From assembly GCA_015060535.1 (NCBI GenBank), contig SUYH01000016.1, positions 1 through 64,000 on the forward strand: 64,000 bases of DNA. Reading direction: 5' to 3'. Source of the DNA: Prevotella sp. Lineage in GTDB: Bacteria; Bacteroidota; Bacteroidia; Bacteroidales; Bacteroidaceae. Below the pieces are notes generated by a model. The model was not told where the DNA came from. It saw only the letters and a list, made by a program, of their open reading frames with translations, and made no database searches. A program made the position numbers and the translations under genes. This document shows, one piece after another, positions 53,285-62,313 of this stretch (positions are counted from its first letter, which is position 1; each line of letters begins with the position of its first letter).

Positions 53285-54022
53285 ATGGGAAGAGCATTTG
53301 AATATCGCAAAGCTGCGAAACTGAAGAGATGGGGCCACATGGCCAAAACATTTACCAAGATAGGTAAGCAGATCGCCATCGCTGTAAAGGCTGGTGGTCC
53401 GGAGCCTGACATGAATCCTGCATTACGTGCAATTATCGCCAATGCTAAGCGCGAGAACATGCCGAAGGAGAACATTGAGCGTGCCATCAAAAATGCGATG
53501 GGTAAGGACCAGAGCGACTATAAGGAGGTAACTTACGAGGGATATGGCCCTCATGGAATTGCTATCTTTGTAGATACTCTGACTGACAACACCACACGTA
53601 CTGTAGGTGATGTACGCTCAGTATTCAACAAGTTTAATGGAAACCTGGGTACACAGGGCTCACTGAGTTTCCTGTTCGACCACAAATCAGTCTTTACCTT
53701 TAAGAAAAAGGATGGTCTGGATATGGATGAACTGATTCTCGACTTGATTGACTATGGAGTAGAGGATGAGTACGATGAAGATGAGGAAGAAAACAGCATC
53801 ACCATTTATGGCGATCCTCAGTCGTTTGGTGCTATCCAGAAACATTTAGAGGAGAATGGTTTCGAAGTTACAGGTGCTGAGTTCACCCGTATTCCTAACG
53901 ACCTGAAGGATGTTACTCCAGAGGAGCGTGAGACCATTGACAAGATGGTTGAGAAGTTGGAAGACTTCGATGATGTACAGACCGTGTACACCAACATGAA
54001 GCCTGAGGCTATCGAGGAGTAA
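53285..54022 (+). CDS. yebC: YebC/PmpR family protein
   Basis: A 245-residue YebC-family protein, long annotated as a transcription regulator and more recently linked to translation of proline stretches. It opens with MGRAFEYRKAAKLKRWGHMA, close to the family N-terminus, and contains EGYGPHGIAIFVDTLTDN. An acidic insertion (DEYDEDEEEN, about 160-169) is typical of Bacteroidetes members. Confidence 0.93.
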   Translation: MGRAFEYRKAAKLKRWGHMAKTFTKIGKQIAIAVKAGGPEPDMNPALRAIIANAKRENMPKENIERAIKNAMGKDQSDYKEVTYEGYGPHGIAIFVDTLTDNTTRTVGDVRSVFNKFNGNLGTQGSLSFLFDHKSVFTFKKKDGLDMDELILDLIDYGVEDEYDEDEEENSITIYGDPQSFGAIQKHLEENGFEVTGAEFTRIPNDLKDVTPEERETIDKMVEKLEDFDDVQTVYTNMKPEAIEE

Positions 54023-54029
54023 TCCCAGA

Positions 54030-54419
54030 TTACTGATAATCACTTTTACGGAACGTAGCTTCTAACAGCTTCGTTCCTTTTTTTTGCTTCGAATGGTAGA
54101 CATATCTGAAATTATAGCCTGCTTCTTTGTAAAGTTTTAGATGGGTGCTGTTCTTGACTTCTTGCAACAACAGCTCACGTGAGTTAGCACCCTGTACCAC
54201 AGCAGAATCATCCAGTTGTCCACTCAGCGTATAGACATAGCTGATGGTATGTGTCGCCTTATCGAAAGTCATGCTGTCCATTACAATGTCTTTGCCAACA
54301 GGCATCGGACAATGTTTTTCCGTATATGTCTTAGCTTCACGCTGACAACGTTCTTCTAATGACTCTTGGCATGCAGCAACCATCATGGCAGCCATACAAA
54401 TTCCTATAATTTTTTTCAT
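54030..54419 (-). CDS. Hypothetical lipoprotein
   Basis: A 129-residue protein with signal peptide and lipobox (MMVAACQES). The mature part has the Cys-containing stretch EERCQREAKTYTEKHCP and a region like ISYVYTLSGQLDDSAVVQ. No family is recognised. Its ATG overlaps the stop of the glycosyltransferase gene upstream (ATGA), so the two are co-translated. Confidence 0.75.
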   Translation of the reverse strand: MKKIIGICMAAMMVAACQESLEERCQREAKTYTEKHCPMPVGKDIVMDSMTFDKATHTISYVYTLSGQLDDSAVVQGANSRELLLQEVKNSTHLKLYKEAGYNFRYVYHSKQKKGTKLLEATFRKSDYQ

Positions 54420-55285
54420 ATTTTGATACTGATAAAATAGCCAATGCGATAGAGGTTGAAAATAAAAAGGGTAGGGCGTCTCCCTGTCAGATGATGACGC
54501 TCAATTCCTCCGAATATCCGATGCCATAACCGAATTAAGGGAATTACAGGTGTTAAGTGCTGGGCGAGTGCGAGCATTCGTGAATAGCCTTTCAGCTCAT
54601 CACGAAAATGATATAGCGTTCGCAACCCTTCTTCTGTTTTGTTGACAAAGTCAGCATTCGATTCGAATACCTCGAAACTTAAGGGATTGTCAAGATGCAG
54701 GATAGGGATGCCTTGCTGCTCAAGCGTTTTACCAAACAACACATCCTCATATCCATAGTTGCGGAATCGTTCGTCGAAGGGGTAATGAAGCATCAAGTCA
54801 CGTCGAATCATAAAGTTCGCAGTATGGAAATCACGATAGCTTGATTGACTCCGTTTCTCGGCAGTAAAGTGTCTCTCTGAGGTCTTTTCGTAAATGGAGC
54901 GTAGGTTCCCCTTTTGTATTTTGCCAATGCTGACGCCTCCATCTACGACGTCGTAGCCTTCTGAATGGATATACTGCTGAAGAAAATCATCACGGCAGAC
55001 CACCATATCGCTATCGATGAAAAGCAACCAGGAGTAATGCGCCTGAGAAGCCAGGAAATTGCGGATAGCTGCACGGCCGCAATTCTCACTTCGTTCTATC
55101 AGCCGGCAATGCTCAATATGGTTGATTAACCGGTTCTTTTCTATAGCCTCAGCATTCGTTGATCCGTCATCTGCAACGATGATCTCATAGTTGGTGTCAA
55201 GAGCCTCTGCTTGCTGTTGAAGCGCTTTGACCAACGTGATGCAGACATCGTTGTAAGTAGGAATCAATACCGATATATCTTTCAT
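54416..55285 (-). CDS. Glycosyltransferase family 2
   Basis: A 289-residue GT-A fold enzyme that probably adds a sugar to a surface glycan. It has VLIPTYNDVCITLVKAL at the start, VADDGSTN, and the metal-binding DSD in LLFIDSDMVV. A later segment (RNYGYEDVLFGKTL) marks the galactosyltransferase-like C-terminal part. Promoter TAATTTTG is visible on the minus strand just upstream. Confidence 0.88.
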   Translation of the reverse strand: MKDISVLIPTYNDVCITLVKALQQQAEALDTNYEIIVADDGSTNAEAIEKNRLINHIEHCRLIERSENCGRAAIRNFLASQAHYSWLLFIDSDMVVCRDDFLQQYIHSEGYDVVDGGVSIGKIQKGNLRSIYEKTSERHFTAEKRSQSSYRDFHTANFMIRRDLMLHYPFDERFRNYGYEDVLFGKTLEQQGIPILHLDNPLSFEVFESNADFVNKTEEGLRTLYHFRDELKGYSRMLALAQHLTPVIPLIRLWHRIFGGIERHHLTGRRPTLFIFNLYRIGYFISIKI

Positions 55286-55339
55286 AACTCATGCAAAATT
55301 AATCAAAAAAAGTTATATTCGCCTTATTTATCGATTTTA

Positions 55340-55372
55340 TTTGCACGTTTTTGTGGAAAAGTAGTAAATTTG
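55340..55372 (+). promoter_or_regulatory. Promoter of the DUF4923 gene
   Basis: TTTG (55340-55343), 21 bases, TAAATTTG (55365-55372), with the ATG at 55405. Confidence 0.65.
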
Positions 55373-55404
55373 TGCCGAATTTTGAAATTACAAACTAAAA
55401 GGAT

Positions 55405-56019
55405 ATGAAAAAGAATGTATTGAAAGTTGCTGTTCTGAGCGTGATGATGATGTTCTCAGCACAGGCTGGTGCTCAGACTTTGGGCGATGTATTAGGTGCG
55501 TTGAGCAATGATAATGTGGCATCGAGCCTGACGAGTGTCTTCTCGAGCAATAAGCAGGCAACTGCTGAAAAGCTGATCGGTACTTGGTCTTATACAGAGC
55601 CTGCCATCGTGTTCACTTCTAATAATCTGTTAGCTAAGGCCGCTTCAAAAATTGCAGCGAATAAGGTTGAGAGCAAGATTCAGGAACAGCTTTCGAAGTA
55701 TGGTATCGCACCTGGCTCGTTCTCAATGACCTTTAATGAGGATGGTACTTTCACAGAGACATTGAAAGGCAAGACCACTCAAGGCACTTGGACTATTCAA
55801 GACTCAAAACTGGTGCTATCCATTGTTGGTGTAAAAGCCTTATCTATCACCACTCAGATTGATGGTAAGGACCTGCAGTTCGTTACTGATGCCACGAAAC
55901 TGTTGAACCTGTTCAAGACGCTGGGTGCCAAGTCTAGCAATTCAAGCATTAAAACTGCTGCATCGTTGATGAAGAGCGTCAATGGCATGCAGGCAGGAAT
56001 CACTTTGCATAGGCAATAA
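55405..56019 (+). CDS. DUF4923 family exported protein
   Basis: A 204-residue secreted or periplasmic protein with a signal peptide (VLKVAVLSVMMMFSAQAGAQ). The mature domain has LIGTWSYTEPAIVFTSNNLL and FNEDGTFTETLKGKTTQGTW, the lipocalin-like pattern of the Bacteroidales family DUF4923. Function unknown. It is followed by a 7-bp microsatellite. Confidence 0.85.
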   Translation: MKKNVLKVAVLSVMMMFSAQAGAQTLGDVLGALSNDNVASSLTSVFSSNKQATAEKLIGTWSYTEPAIVFTSNNLLAKAASKIAANKVESKIQEQLSKYGIAPGSFSMTFNEDGTFTETLKGKTTQGTWTIQDSKLVLSIVGVKALSITTQIDGKDLQFVTDATKLLNLFKTLGAKSSNSSIKTAASLMKSVNGMQAGITLHRQ

Positions 56020-56063
56020 GAGGTTAGAAGTGAGAGGTTGGTTAATTAATGTTAACACATGGC

Positions 56064-56096
56064 CATTTCTCATTTCTCATTTCTCATTTCTCATTT
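56064..56096. repeat. CATTTCT heptamer microsatellite (about 4.7 units)
   Basis: Four perfect tandem copies of CATTTCT plus CATTT lie just upstream of the rpsP -7 element (TACTTTTG, 56105-56112). Slippage could alter promoter spacing. Confidence 0.8.
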
Positions 56097-56177
56097 AAAA
56101 TGTGTACTTTTGCAGCCGCTATTACGAGATAGTAGCATGAAATTCAATTTAAACAATTAAAAAACAAACAATTACAA

Positions 56178-56744
56178 ATGGCAACAAAAATCAGATTACA
56201 GCGCGGCGGTCGTAAGAGCTATGCTTTCTACAGCATCGTAATCGCTGACGCTAGAGCACCACGTGATGGTAAATTTACTGAGAAGATTGGTACTTACAAT
56301 CCTAACACCAATCCTGCCACAGTGAACCTGAATTTCGAGCGCGCACTCTACTGGGTAGAGACCGGTGCTCAGCCCACTGACACCGTACGCAACATCCTCA
56401 GCGCTGAGGGCGTTTACTTGATGAAGCACCTCCGTGGTGGCGTTAAGAAGGGCGCTTTCGATGAGGCTGCTGCTCAGAAGAAGTTCGACGCATGGAAGGC
56501 TGACAAGCAGAAGGGTCTTGAGAAGATCGCCGCTGATGAGGCAAAGGCAAAGAAGGACGCTGCTGCTAAGGAGTTGGCTCAGGAGAAGAAAGTAAACGAG
56601 GAGATTGCTAAGAAGGTAGCTGAGAAGAAGGCTGCTGCTGAGGCCGCTAAGGCTGAGGAAGAGGCTGCAAAGGCTGCTGAAGCTGCTGCTGCAGAGGCTC
56701 CCGCTGAGGAGGCTGCTCCTGCTGAGGCTCCCGCTGCTGAGTAA
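56178..56744 (+). CDS. rpsP: 30S ribosomal protein S16 with long C-terminal extension
   Basis: Small-subunit protein. Residues 1-80 are the S16 core ([53 protein letters not shown]). The protein continues to 188 residues through a charged, then Ala/Glu/Pro-rich tail (about 100-188), against roughly 80-90 for most bacteria. Such tails occur in Bacteroidetes. A strong terminator follows. Confidence 0.95.
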   Translation: MATKIRLQRGGRKSYAFYSIVIADARAPRDGKFTEKIGTYNPNTNPATVNLNFERALYWVETGAQPTDTVRNILSAEGVYLMKHLRGGVKKGAFDEAAAQKKFDAWKADKQKGLEKIAADEAKAKKDAAAKELAQEKKVNEEIAKKVAEKKAAAEAAKAEEEAAKAAEAAAAEAPAEEAAPAEAPAAE

Positions 56745-56770
56745 ATCTCGCACGTCCATTAAGGAAAACG

Positions 56771-56803
56771 AAGTCGGAATGCTAAGCGTTCCGACTTTTT
56801 TTT
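56771..56803 (+). terminator. Intrinsic terminator after rpsP
   Basis: AAGTCGGAATGC (56771-56782) pairs with GCGTTCCGACTT (56786-56797) around TAA, followed by a run of T. Confidence 0.9.
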
Positions 56804-56810
56804 GTCTGCA

Positions 56811-56890
56811 ATACTCCGAAAGTAATGATAAATACTCCGAAAGTAATGAAAATTACTTCGAACGAAATGTATATTACTTCCGAATGAAAA
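56811..56890. repeat. Four 20-21-bp imperfect tandem repeats
   Basis: Two nearly identical units (ATACTCCGAAAGTAATGAWA) are followed by two diverged ones (ATTACTTCGAACGAAATGTA and a fourth). They lie between rpsP and the polysaccharide cluster. The core CTCCGAAA resembles the cores of the repeats at 1866 and 38822. Confidence 0.65.
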
Positions 56891-56904
56891 TAGTAGTGAA
56901 TGTT

Positions 56905-58002
56905 TTATGCGTTCCGGTTTTTTTCTTTATAGAAAGTTTCGTACTGGCGAGCAACCTTGATGTAGTCGTGGTGGCGACGGACATATTCTATACTTTGCCT
57001 TTTTAGTTCAGGAATACGTTCAGGATGAAGTATGAGTTGCTCTAATTCATGGTAGACGCTCTCGACGTTTGGCAGAACATTGACGATAGGACGTAGCTCT
57101 GTTTCGTTAATGATTTCGTAGTTTTCAGGCTCGCCTCCCCCAACAACAATAATACCTTTCGACATGGCCAGCAGGGCGTTCATGGCAGGGGTATAGGCAT
57201 AGAGTTGGTCTAAAATCACATCACTGTTGTCCATCATGTGTTGGTATTGAGCAAAAGGTACACCTTCGGCCTTCAGTATTTCAACTTTTGTAGGATATTT
57301 CTTGGCTAAGTCTTCAGCGGCATGAAGCATGACGTCTGTCCCTTTGTAAGCGCTGCGCTCTTTGCTAATGCCTACAAAGATGCGTAACTTATTGTGAGTC
57401 GTGATGTCAGATTTCCATGTGGATATGGGATATGGGATAAATTGTGTCTTGTCTGGAAACTTAGGATGGTAGCACACTTGGTATTCATAGAGTCCTGTGA
57501 TGATGCCATCGCAGTCAGTAGCAATCATTTTGTTCAGCTTTTCCTTGGCGGTCTCCAGCCAGTCACGCTGGTCTTTCTTGGCAATGGCATCTTCTCTCAC
57601 CTTGTCGCCAAAATTGAAGTCGCTATAACGCAGTGGCTTCTCATAAGTACAGGTGTGAACCCAGTACCAGTCCATACCAAAGGCTCCCAAGAATACTGTC
57701 TTGTTATGCTTGCGCAGGTATTTGTAGAAGAAGAATAGTCGTTCGGCTCTGAGCTCGAAAAATATGGGGTTGATGAGTTGTACAACGTCATATCCACGCA
57801 TTTTAGGCAATAGTGTCCATAGACGCATGAGTAGTAGTATGCCCCCCAGCTTGCCAGGTCTGCGAGCCACATCGATATCCCTGGGATAATTCTTCCAAAA
57901 ATCGCCATTGGATATCACGCACACTTTATGTCCCAAGGCCCGAAGTCCCAGTGCCAATGTGTTGTGCACGTTACTGTATTCGCCTATGAGTAGTATCTTC
58001 AT
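56905..58002 (-). CDS. GT4-like glycosyltransferase
   Basis: GT-B fold glycosyltransferase of 365 residues from the ATG at 58002 (MKILLIGEYSNVHNTLALGL). The C-terminal nucleotide-sugar half has IFVGISKERSAYKGTDVMLHAA and the Glu-rich GGGEPENYEIINE. The start overlaps the stop of the family 2 gene upstream (ATGA). A longer frame opening at 58080 lies in that gene and is rejected. Acceptor and sugar unknown. Confidence 0.88.
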   Translation of the reverse strand: MKILLIGEYSNVHNTLALGLRALGHKVCVISNGDFWKNYPRDIDVARRPGKLGGILLLMRLWTLLPKMRGYDVVQLINPIFFELRAERLFFFYKYLRKHNKTVFLGAFGMDWYWVHTCTYEKPLRYSDFNFGDKVREDAIAKKDQRDWLETAKEKLNKMIATDCDGIITGLYEYQVCYHPKFPDKTQFIPYPISTWKSDITTHNKLRIFVGISKERSAYKGTDVMLHAAEDLAKKYPTKVEILKAEGVPFAQYQHMMDNSDVILDQLYAYTPAMNALLAMSKGIIVVGGGEPENYEIINETELRPIVNVLPNVESVYHELEQLILHPERIPELKRQSIEYVRRHHDYIKVARQYETFYKEKNRNA

Positions 58003-58994
58003 CGTTCTTTCTTCAGTAAGGGTAGGGAGTGTAACAGTAGTGCGCGTCCGACAGCAGTATTGGTCATTCGTCTGAACCAAACATACTTCGTAGAATAGTT
58101 TCGGTCTGGTAGTGGGAACAGTCCTTCGCTCCTCAGGCTTTCCAGATGTTCATCGAGTGCTTTCCGAGAATGATTCTCTATAATAACCTGATAGATGCTG
58201 TCCATAGTCAGTTGGGCAATGCGTCGTTGTAGGGCCAGTCTGTCGTCCTGTGACAGTTTGTCGCAAAGTCTTTGCAGACGCACGATTACACCTAGTCGGT
58301 CGCTTTGTCTTTTGCTTTGGCTGCTTTCCTTGTCGTCACTCGTTATTGAATTGGGGCGTTGCTGGTAGCAGTAGGCTTTGGCGTCAGTAGCATACACTCT
58401 TTCTGCCCTAAGTAGCAGCTGTGGAGTGAATTCCTCATCCTCATGCCAAATGCCAGGAGTGAAGCGGAGCTCGCTAAGTGTTTTGGGGCTGAACAGATAG
58501 CCACATGCTGTGCCGTGAATGTTGTTGTGGCGCATATATTGTGTTCCGCTTACGGGCTCCTGGTCGGTAAATACAATCGGAACCTGGTCTGACGAGCTAA
58601 AGTCGAATAACACCATGTCTGCATCATCGTGATATCGGATGATGTCAAGGCAGTGCTCGTAGGTTGCTTGAATCAGATGGTCATCTGCATCGACAAACTG
58701 TATATACTTACCTGTGGCCATGCTGATGCCTTTATTGCGAGCCATGCTAAGTCCGCCATTACGCTGACGGACATAGGTGATGTCGTCAGCATATGGCATC
58801 AAGGCATTCATCGGACTGACGTTTGAGCCGTCGTCTATTACTATAACCTCGCGTTCGTAAGGACGCAAGGACAAAGCCAAAATACTATCTATGCACTCGC
58901 ACAACATCTGGACGGGCAGATTGTAATACGAGATAATGAAGCTTACAAGCGGCTGGGTTCCTTGAAGAGATGAATTATCTTGTTTATTCTGCAT
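57999..58994 (-). CDS. Glycosyltransferase family 2
   Basis: A 331-residue GT-A enzyme: LVSFIISYYNLPVQML at the start, VIDDGSN, NGGLSMARNKGI and the metal-binding VDADDH. From this ATG the gene overlaps the upstream glycosyltransferase by 52 bases, long for this genome, so a later start is possible. It belongs to the minus-strand polysaccharide operon. Confidence 0.88.
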   Translation of the reverse strand: MQNKQDNSSLQGTQPLVSFIISYYNLPVQMLCECIDSILALSLRPYEREVIVIDDGSNVSPMNALMPYADDITYVRQRNGGLSMARNKGISMATGKYIQFVDADDHLIQATYEHCLDIIRYHDDADMVLFDFSSSDQVPIVFTDQEPVSGTQYMRHNNIHGTACGYLFSPKTLSELRFTPGIWHEDEEFTPQLLLRAERVYATDAKAYCYQQRPNSITSDDKESSQSKRQSDRLGVIVRLQRLCDKLSQDDRLALQRRIAQLTMDSIYQVIIENHSRKALDEHLESLRSEGLFPLPDRNYSTKYVWFRRMTNTAVGRALLLHSLPLLKKER

Positions 58995-59818
58995 AATGGT
59001 TTAATTCCTAGTAAATTAAGTATTGTTGCTTTAATTTTTACTCGACCGCATAACGCGGATGTTTTTACTTGTCTCAGAGGCAATGTGATTGGACATTTCG
59101 TTTGCTCCCAGACATCCATTTGGATGTTTACTAGATGCATGTAGTATTCGTCGTCAATAGGTAGATTGTTGCTGAGGTGAGCTTCCAAAAGTTGGGCTAG
59201 TTGTTGTCCGTTAGCCTTGGCAGAAATTCCATTGGGATTTTCCGAATAATAGTAAAATCCTTTAGATGTTGTCCTAACAGTTTTCGATAGTTTCAACAGC
59301 AGGGGGAGCGTGTAGGCATCCTCAAAAACCTTGCCTTTCGGAAAACGTATATTTTCAAAAAGCTGACGTCTGTAAATCTTATTCCATGCGTAGGTATGCC
59401 TATAGACGCGCTCCTTGAGCCAGTATTCACCTATATCATGGTATATCTGGTCTTGCAATGCAAGCTTGTTGGCTATCGAAAATTCCAAGATATCACAATC
59501 GCTCATCAAGGCAAGCAGGGGCTGATAGGTGTTATCTGCTAGATAGTCGTCAGAGTCTACGAAGGTGATCAAATCTCCTTTTGCTACATCTATACCTGCA
59601 TTTCGTGCATCACTTAGTCCTCCGTTCTGCTTATGAATGACTCGAATGTGAGCATCGCGCTCGCCCCAGTCATCACACATCTTAGGGCATTTGCCCGTTG
59701 ACCCGTCATCAACCAGGATGACTTCCATGTCAGTAACGTTTTGTCGAAGCACACTCTCCACACAGCGGTTGAGCGTATCCTCGACACAATAGACTGGTAT
59801 GATGACGGATAATATCAC
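58943..59818 (-). CDS. Glycosyltransferase family 2
   Basis: A 291-residue GT-A enzyme with LSVIIPVYCVEDTLNRCVESVL, LVDDGSTGKCP, NGGLSDARNAGI and the metal-binding VDSDDYL. It is the first gene of the minus-strand glycosyltransferase operon, with promoter TAACTTTG on the minus strand just upstream. Confidence 0.9.
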   Translation of the reverse strand: MILSVIIPVYCVEDTLNRCVESVLRQNVTDMEVILVDDGSTGKCPKMCDDWGERDAHIRVIHKQNGGLSDARNAGIDVAKGDLITFVDSDDYLADNTYQPLLALMSDCDILEFSIANKLALQDQIYHDIGEYWLKERVYRHTYAWNKIYRRQLFENIRFPKGKVFEDAYTLPLLLKLSKTVRTTSKGFYYYSENPNGISAKANGQQLAQLLEAHLSNNLPIDDEYYMHLVNIQMDVWEQTKCPITLPLRQVKTSALCGRVKIKATILNLLGIKPLCRINKIIHLFKEPSRL

Positions 59819-59841
59819 TTTAATTATTCTCCCATTTATGC

Positions 59842-59883
59842 TGCAAAGTTACGAATAATTTTTGTTTTATCCGTAACTTTGCA
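59842..59883. promoter_or_regulatory. Inverted pair of -7 elements
   Basis: TGCAAAGTTACG (59842-59853) and CGTAACTTTGCA (59872-59883) are perfect inverted copies 18 bases apart. Each contains a -7 element (TAACTTTG). The minus copy serves the glycosyltransferase operon; the plus copy points into the 3' end of the next minus-strand gene. Confidence 0.6.
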
Positions 59884-59891
59884 TTGAATAA

Positions 59892-60620
59892 TTATTGATG
59901 ATGGTAATCGCTGATGTAACCTTTCTTCACTAATATGGGCAAAATATTGGCCGCTGACTGACGTTCGCCCTTCTTGCTTCTTCCGTAGTACTGCTGGTAG
60001 GTGACAGGGTCGTCGCGTAGCAGCTTCTCCATGAATTGGTCGTTCATACGCGTCATGTTAATCTTGCCTTTCTCGTTAGGACCATTATCAATCAGGTATA
60101 GTACGTGGTTCTGCATCAGATTGTCATTCGCCAGCAGCAGGTCGGTGGCCAGGAAGATTGTACCCCAAGTGGTGTGACCGGTAGCCAGCAGACCAATGTC
60201 CAGACCGATGTTCACTATATCGAGCAGGTCGGTTAGGGTGACGTGATAGCAAACGACACATAGCTTGCCACCTTTAAAAGGAATAGCTCGAGCATAGTTG
60301 CTGACGGGCAGCACATTGCCATCGCCATCGCGCAGGGTGCGTGTGTTGATGAATAACTGTCTGTCGAGCGACATCATGAATGCTTCTTTCTTAATGACCC
60401 TGTTAGCCTCCTTGTCATCCGTCTTGATGGTGAACTCCATACCATCGTATTTCAGACGGCAAGAGTCTTTGGTGATTGACTCAATCGACTTCCAATTGTT
60501 AGCCTTAAAATCATCAAAGCTCATACATATCTTATTCTGAGCCTGTGCTGTGATATTATTACCGCAAATGGTTAAGATGGCGGCAAGCATCCATGATTGC
60601 ATTTTCTTCATCGTTCTCAT
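59892..60620 (-). CDS. Hypothetical exported protein
   Basis: A 242-residue protein with a signal peptide (MQSWMLAAILTICGNNITAQ). I do not recognise a family. The mature part has FDDFKANNWKSIESI, a beta-rich first half and a hydrophobic middle (TDLLDIVNIGLDIGLLATGH) that could cross or line a membrane. Own promoter (TACCTTTG, minus strand, about 60665-60672). An in-frame ATG at 60611 is an alternative start. Confidence 0.68.
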   Translation of the reverse strand: MRTMKKMQSWMLAAILTICGNNITAQAQNKICMSFDDFKANNWKSIESITKDSCRLKYDGMEFTIKTDDKEANRVIKKEAFMMSLDRQLFINTRTLRDGDGNVLPVSNYARAIPFKGGKLCVVCYHVTLTDLLDIVNIGLDIGLLATGHTTWGTIFLATDLLLANDNLMQNHVLYLIDNGPNEKGKINMTRMNDQFMEKLLRDDPVTYQQYYGRSKKGERQSAANILPILVKKGYISDYHHQ

Positions 60621-60791
60621 TCTTTAAATTGTTATTCTAATCTATTATTTTTCTAAAACCGAGGGCAAAGGTATGCTGGTTATTTGAAAACAACAACAAT
60701 ATCGACGAAATATTGCCCCAATATTAGCGACAAGAGATATGATTTGCGACAAAACATGCTTGAAAGACTTGGTGTTGTCCGAGATTATTCG

Positions 60792-60799
60792 TACTTTTG
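60792..60799 (+). promoter_or_regulatory. -7 element for the flippase gene
   Basis: TACTTTTG lies 11 bases before the ATG at 60811. It falls inside a longer open frame from 60739, which is why that longer start is rejected. Confidence 0.6.
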
Positions 60800-60810
60800 C
60801 AAAAAAATTG

Positions 60811-62313
60811 ATGATGTCGAAGGACATAGGCGAAGACAGTTATAGCCACATACTGAAATATACAGGCATATTTGGAGGCGTACAAGGGCTGAATATCCTG
60901 ATTAGTCTTGTTCGTAACAAGGCGGTGGCTTTGTTGTTGGGTCCGTCAGGTATGGGTTTGGCCTCGCTTTTTCAGACTACGGTCAACTTCATATCACAAA
61001 CCACCAATCTAGGCATTTCGTTCAGTGCTGTCAGAAATGTTTCGGAATTGTTCGATCATGGTGATGAGGTGTCTGTCTACCATTTTATTAAGGTAGTCCG
61101 TGTTTGGTCGATGCTGACCGGTCTGGTGGGTATGTTGCTTTGCATTGCCATTGGTCCGATGCTGAGTAATCTGACTTTCTCCTGGGGTAACCATACGTTA
61201 CACTTCGTATTGCTGTCGCCTTTGGTGTTCCTGTTGGCAGTTACAGGTGGCGAAACAGCTATTCTGAAGGGCGCTCGGCAATTGAAGTCGTTAGCCGTCA
61301 TCCAGGTCTATAGTGTCATAGCGGCATTGATAATCACGCTACCCCTATACTATCTGTTTGGCCAGACGGGTATTGTACCTGTGATGGTACTGATGGGACT
61401 GACCACCCTGTTGCTGACCATTCACCGTTCCTACCGGCTTTATCCGCTGCATTTCACTGGAGCCAAGGGTATTCTGGGCGAAGGAATGGGTATGGTTCGC
61501 CTGGGCATTGCTTTTACGCTGGCTGGTGTGCTGGGCAGTGGTGCTGAGTTCGTGATTCGCAGCTATCTGAATAATGTGGCAGATTTGGAAGTCGTGGGCC
61601 TATACAATACGGGTTATGTGATGACCATGACTTATGCGGGTATGATATTCTCTGCTATGGAGACAGACTTTTTCCCGCGTCTGTCGGCGGTTAATGCCAA
61701 TTGGCTCAGCTGTAATGAAATAGTGAATAAGCAGATAGAAGTATGTCTCTTGCTCATATCACCCATGCTGGTGTTTGCCCAGTTTGCAGTGCCTTATGTC
61801 ATACCGATACTCTTCTCCAGTCAATTCCTACCTGTTGTTGACATGATGCGTATCTTGCTTCTGGCGCTATATCTTCGTGCTGTCAAACTCCCAATAGCCT
61901 ATCTGCCATTAGCCAAAGGCGACTCAATGTCATACCTCCTTCTTGAAGCTGTCTACGATGTCGTCATTGTATTGTCTGTCCTCTGGGGCTATGAGCTATG
62001 GGGACTCATCGGTACTGGTGTGGCTGTTGCCTTGTCAGCGTTATTTGACTATTGTTTGATATTGGCCTATGCGCATTTCAAGTACCACTATCGGATGACG
62101 AAGGCAGTTATGGGGTATATGGTTATACATATCTTGATAGGTGTCATTGCTTATGTCATCGCTGCCAATACCGAAGGCTGGCAATGGTGGATTGGGGGAG
62201 TGCTGGTGATGTGTGTTTGCCTGACAGCCACCCTGTATACACTGCACCGCAAGGTTTCTTTGTGGAACAAACTGGTTAGTAATTTTAAAAATCGATTCCG
62301 TCGGCATGGCTAA
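60811..62313 (+). CDS. Wzx-like O-antigen/polysaccharide flippase
   Basis: Inner-membrane lipid-linked oligosaccharide translocase of the MATE-like superfamily, 500 residues with about fourteen hydrophobic helices. Typical segments are YTGIFGGVQGLNILISLVRN near the start and LLGPSGMGLASLFQTTVNFI. ATG at 60811 is chosen from the promoter; 60814 is also possible. It overlaps the following glycosyltransferase gene by 8 bases, and together they form the plus-strand half of the polysaccharide cluster. Confidence 0.9.
   Translation: MMSKDIGEDSYSHILKYTGIFGGVQGLNILISLVRNKAVALLLGPSGMGLASLFQTTVNFISQTTNLGISFSAVRNVSELFDHGDEVSVYHFIKVVRVWSMLTGLVGMLLCIAIGPMLSNLTFSWGNHTLHFVLLSPLVFLLAVTGGETAILKGARQLKSLAVIQVYSVIAALIITLPLYYLFGQTGIVPVMVLMGLTTLLLTIHRSYRLYPLHFTGAKGILGEGMGMVRLGIAFTLAGVLGSGAEFVIRSYLNNVADLEVVGLYNTGYVMTMTYAGMIFSAMETDFFPRLSAVNANWLSCNEIVNKQIEVCLLLISPMLVFAQFAVPYVIPILFSSQFLPVVDMMRILLLALYLRAVKLPIAYLPLAKGDSMSYLLLEAVYDVVIVLSVLWGYELWGLIGTGVAVALSALFDYCLILAYAHFKYHYRMTKAVMGYMVIHILIGVIAYVIAANTEGWQWWIGGVLVMCVCLTATLYTLHRKVSLWNKLVSNFKNRFRRHG

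Noticed and set aside
60739..60810. 24-codon extension of the flippase
   Set aside because: It reads through the -7 promoter element at 60792-60799; the ATG at 60811 fits the predicted transcript.
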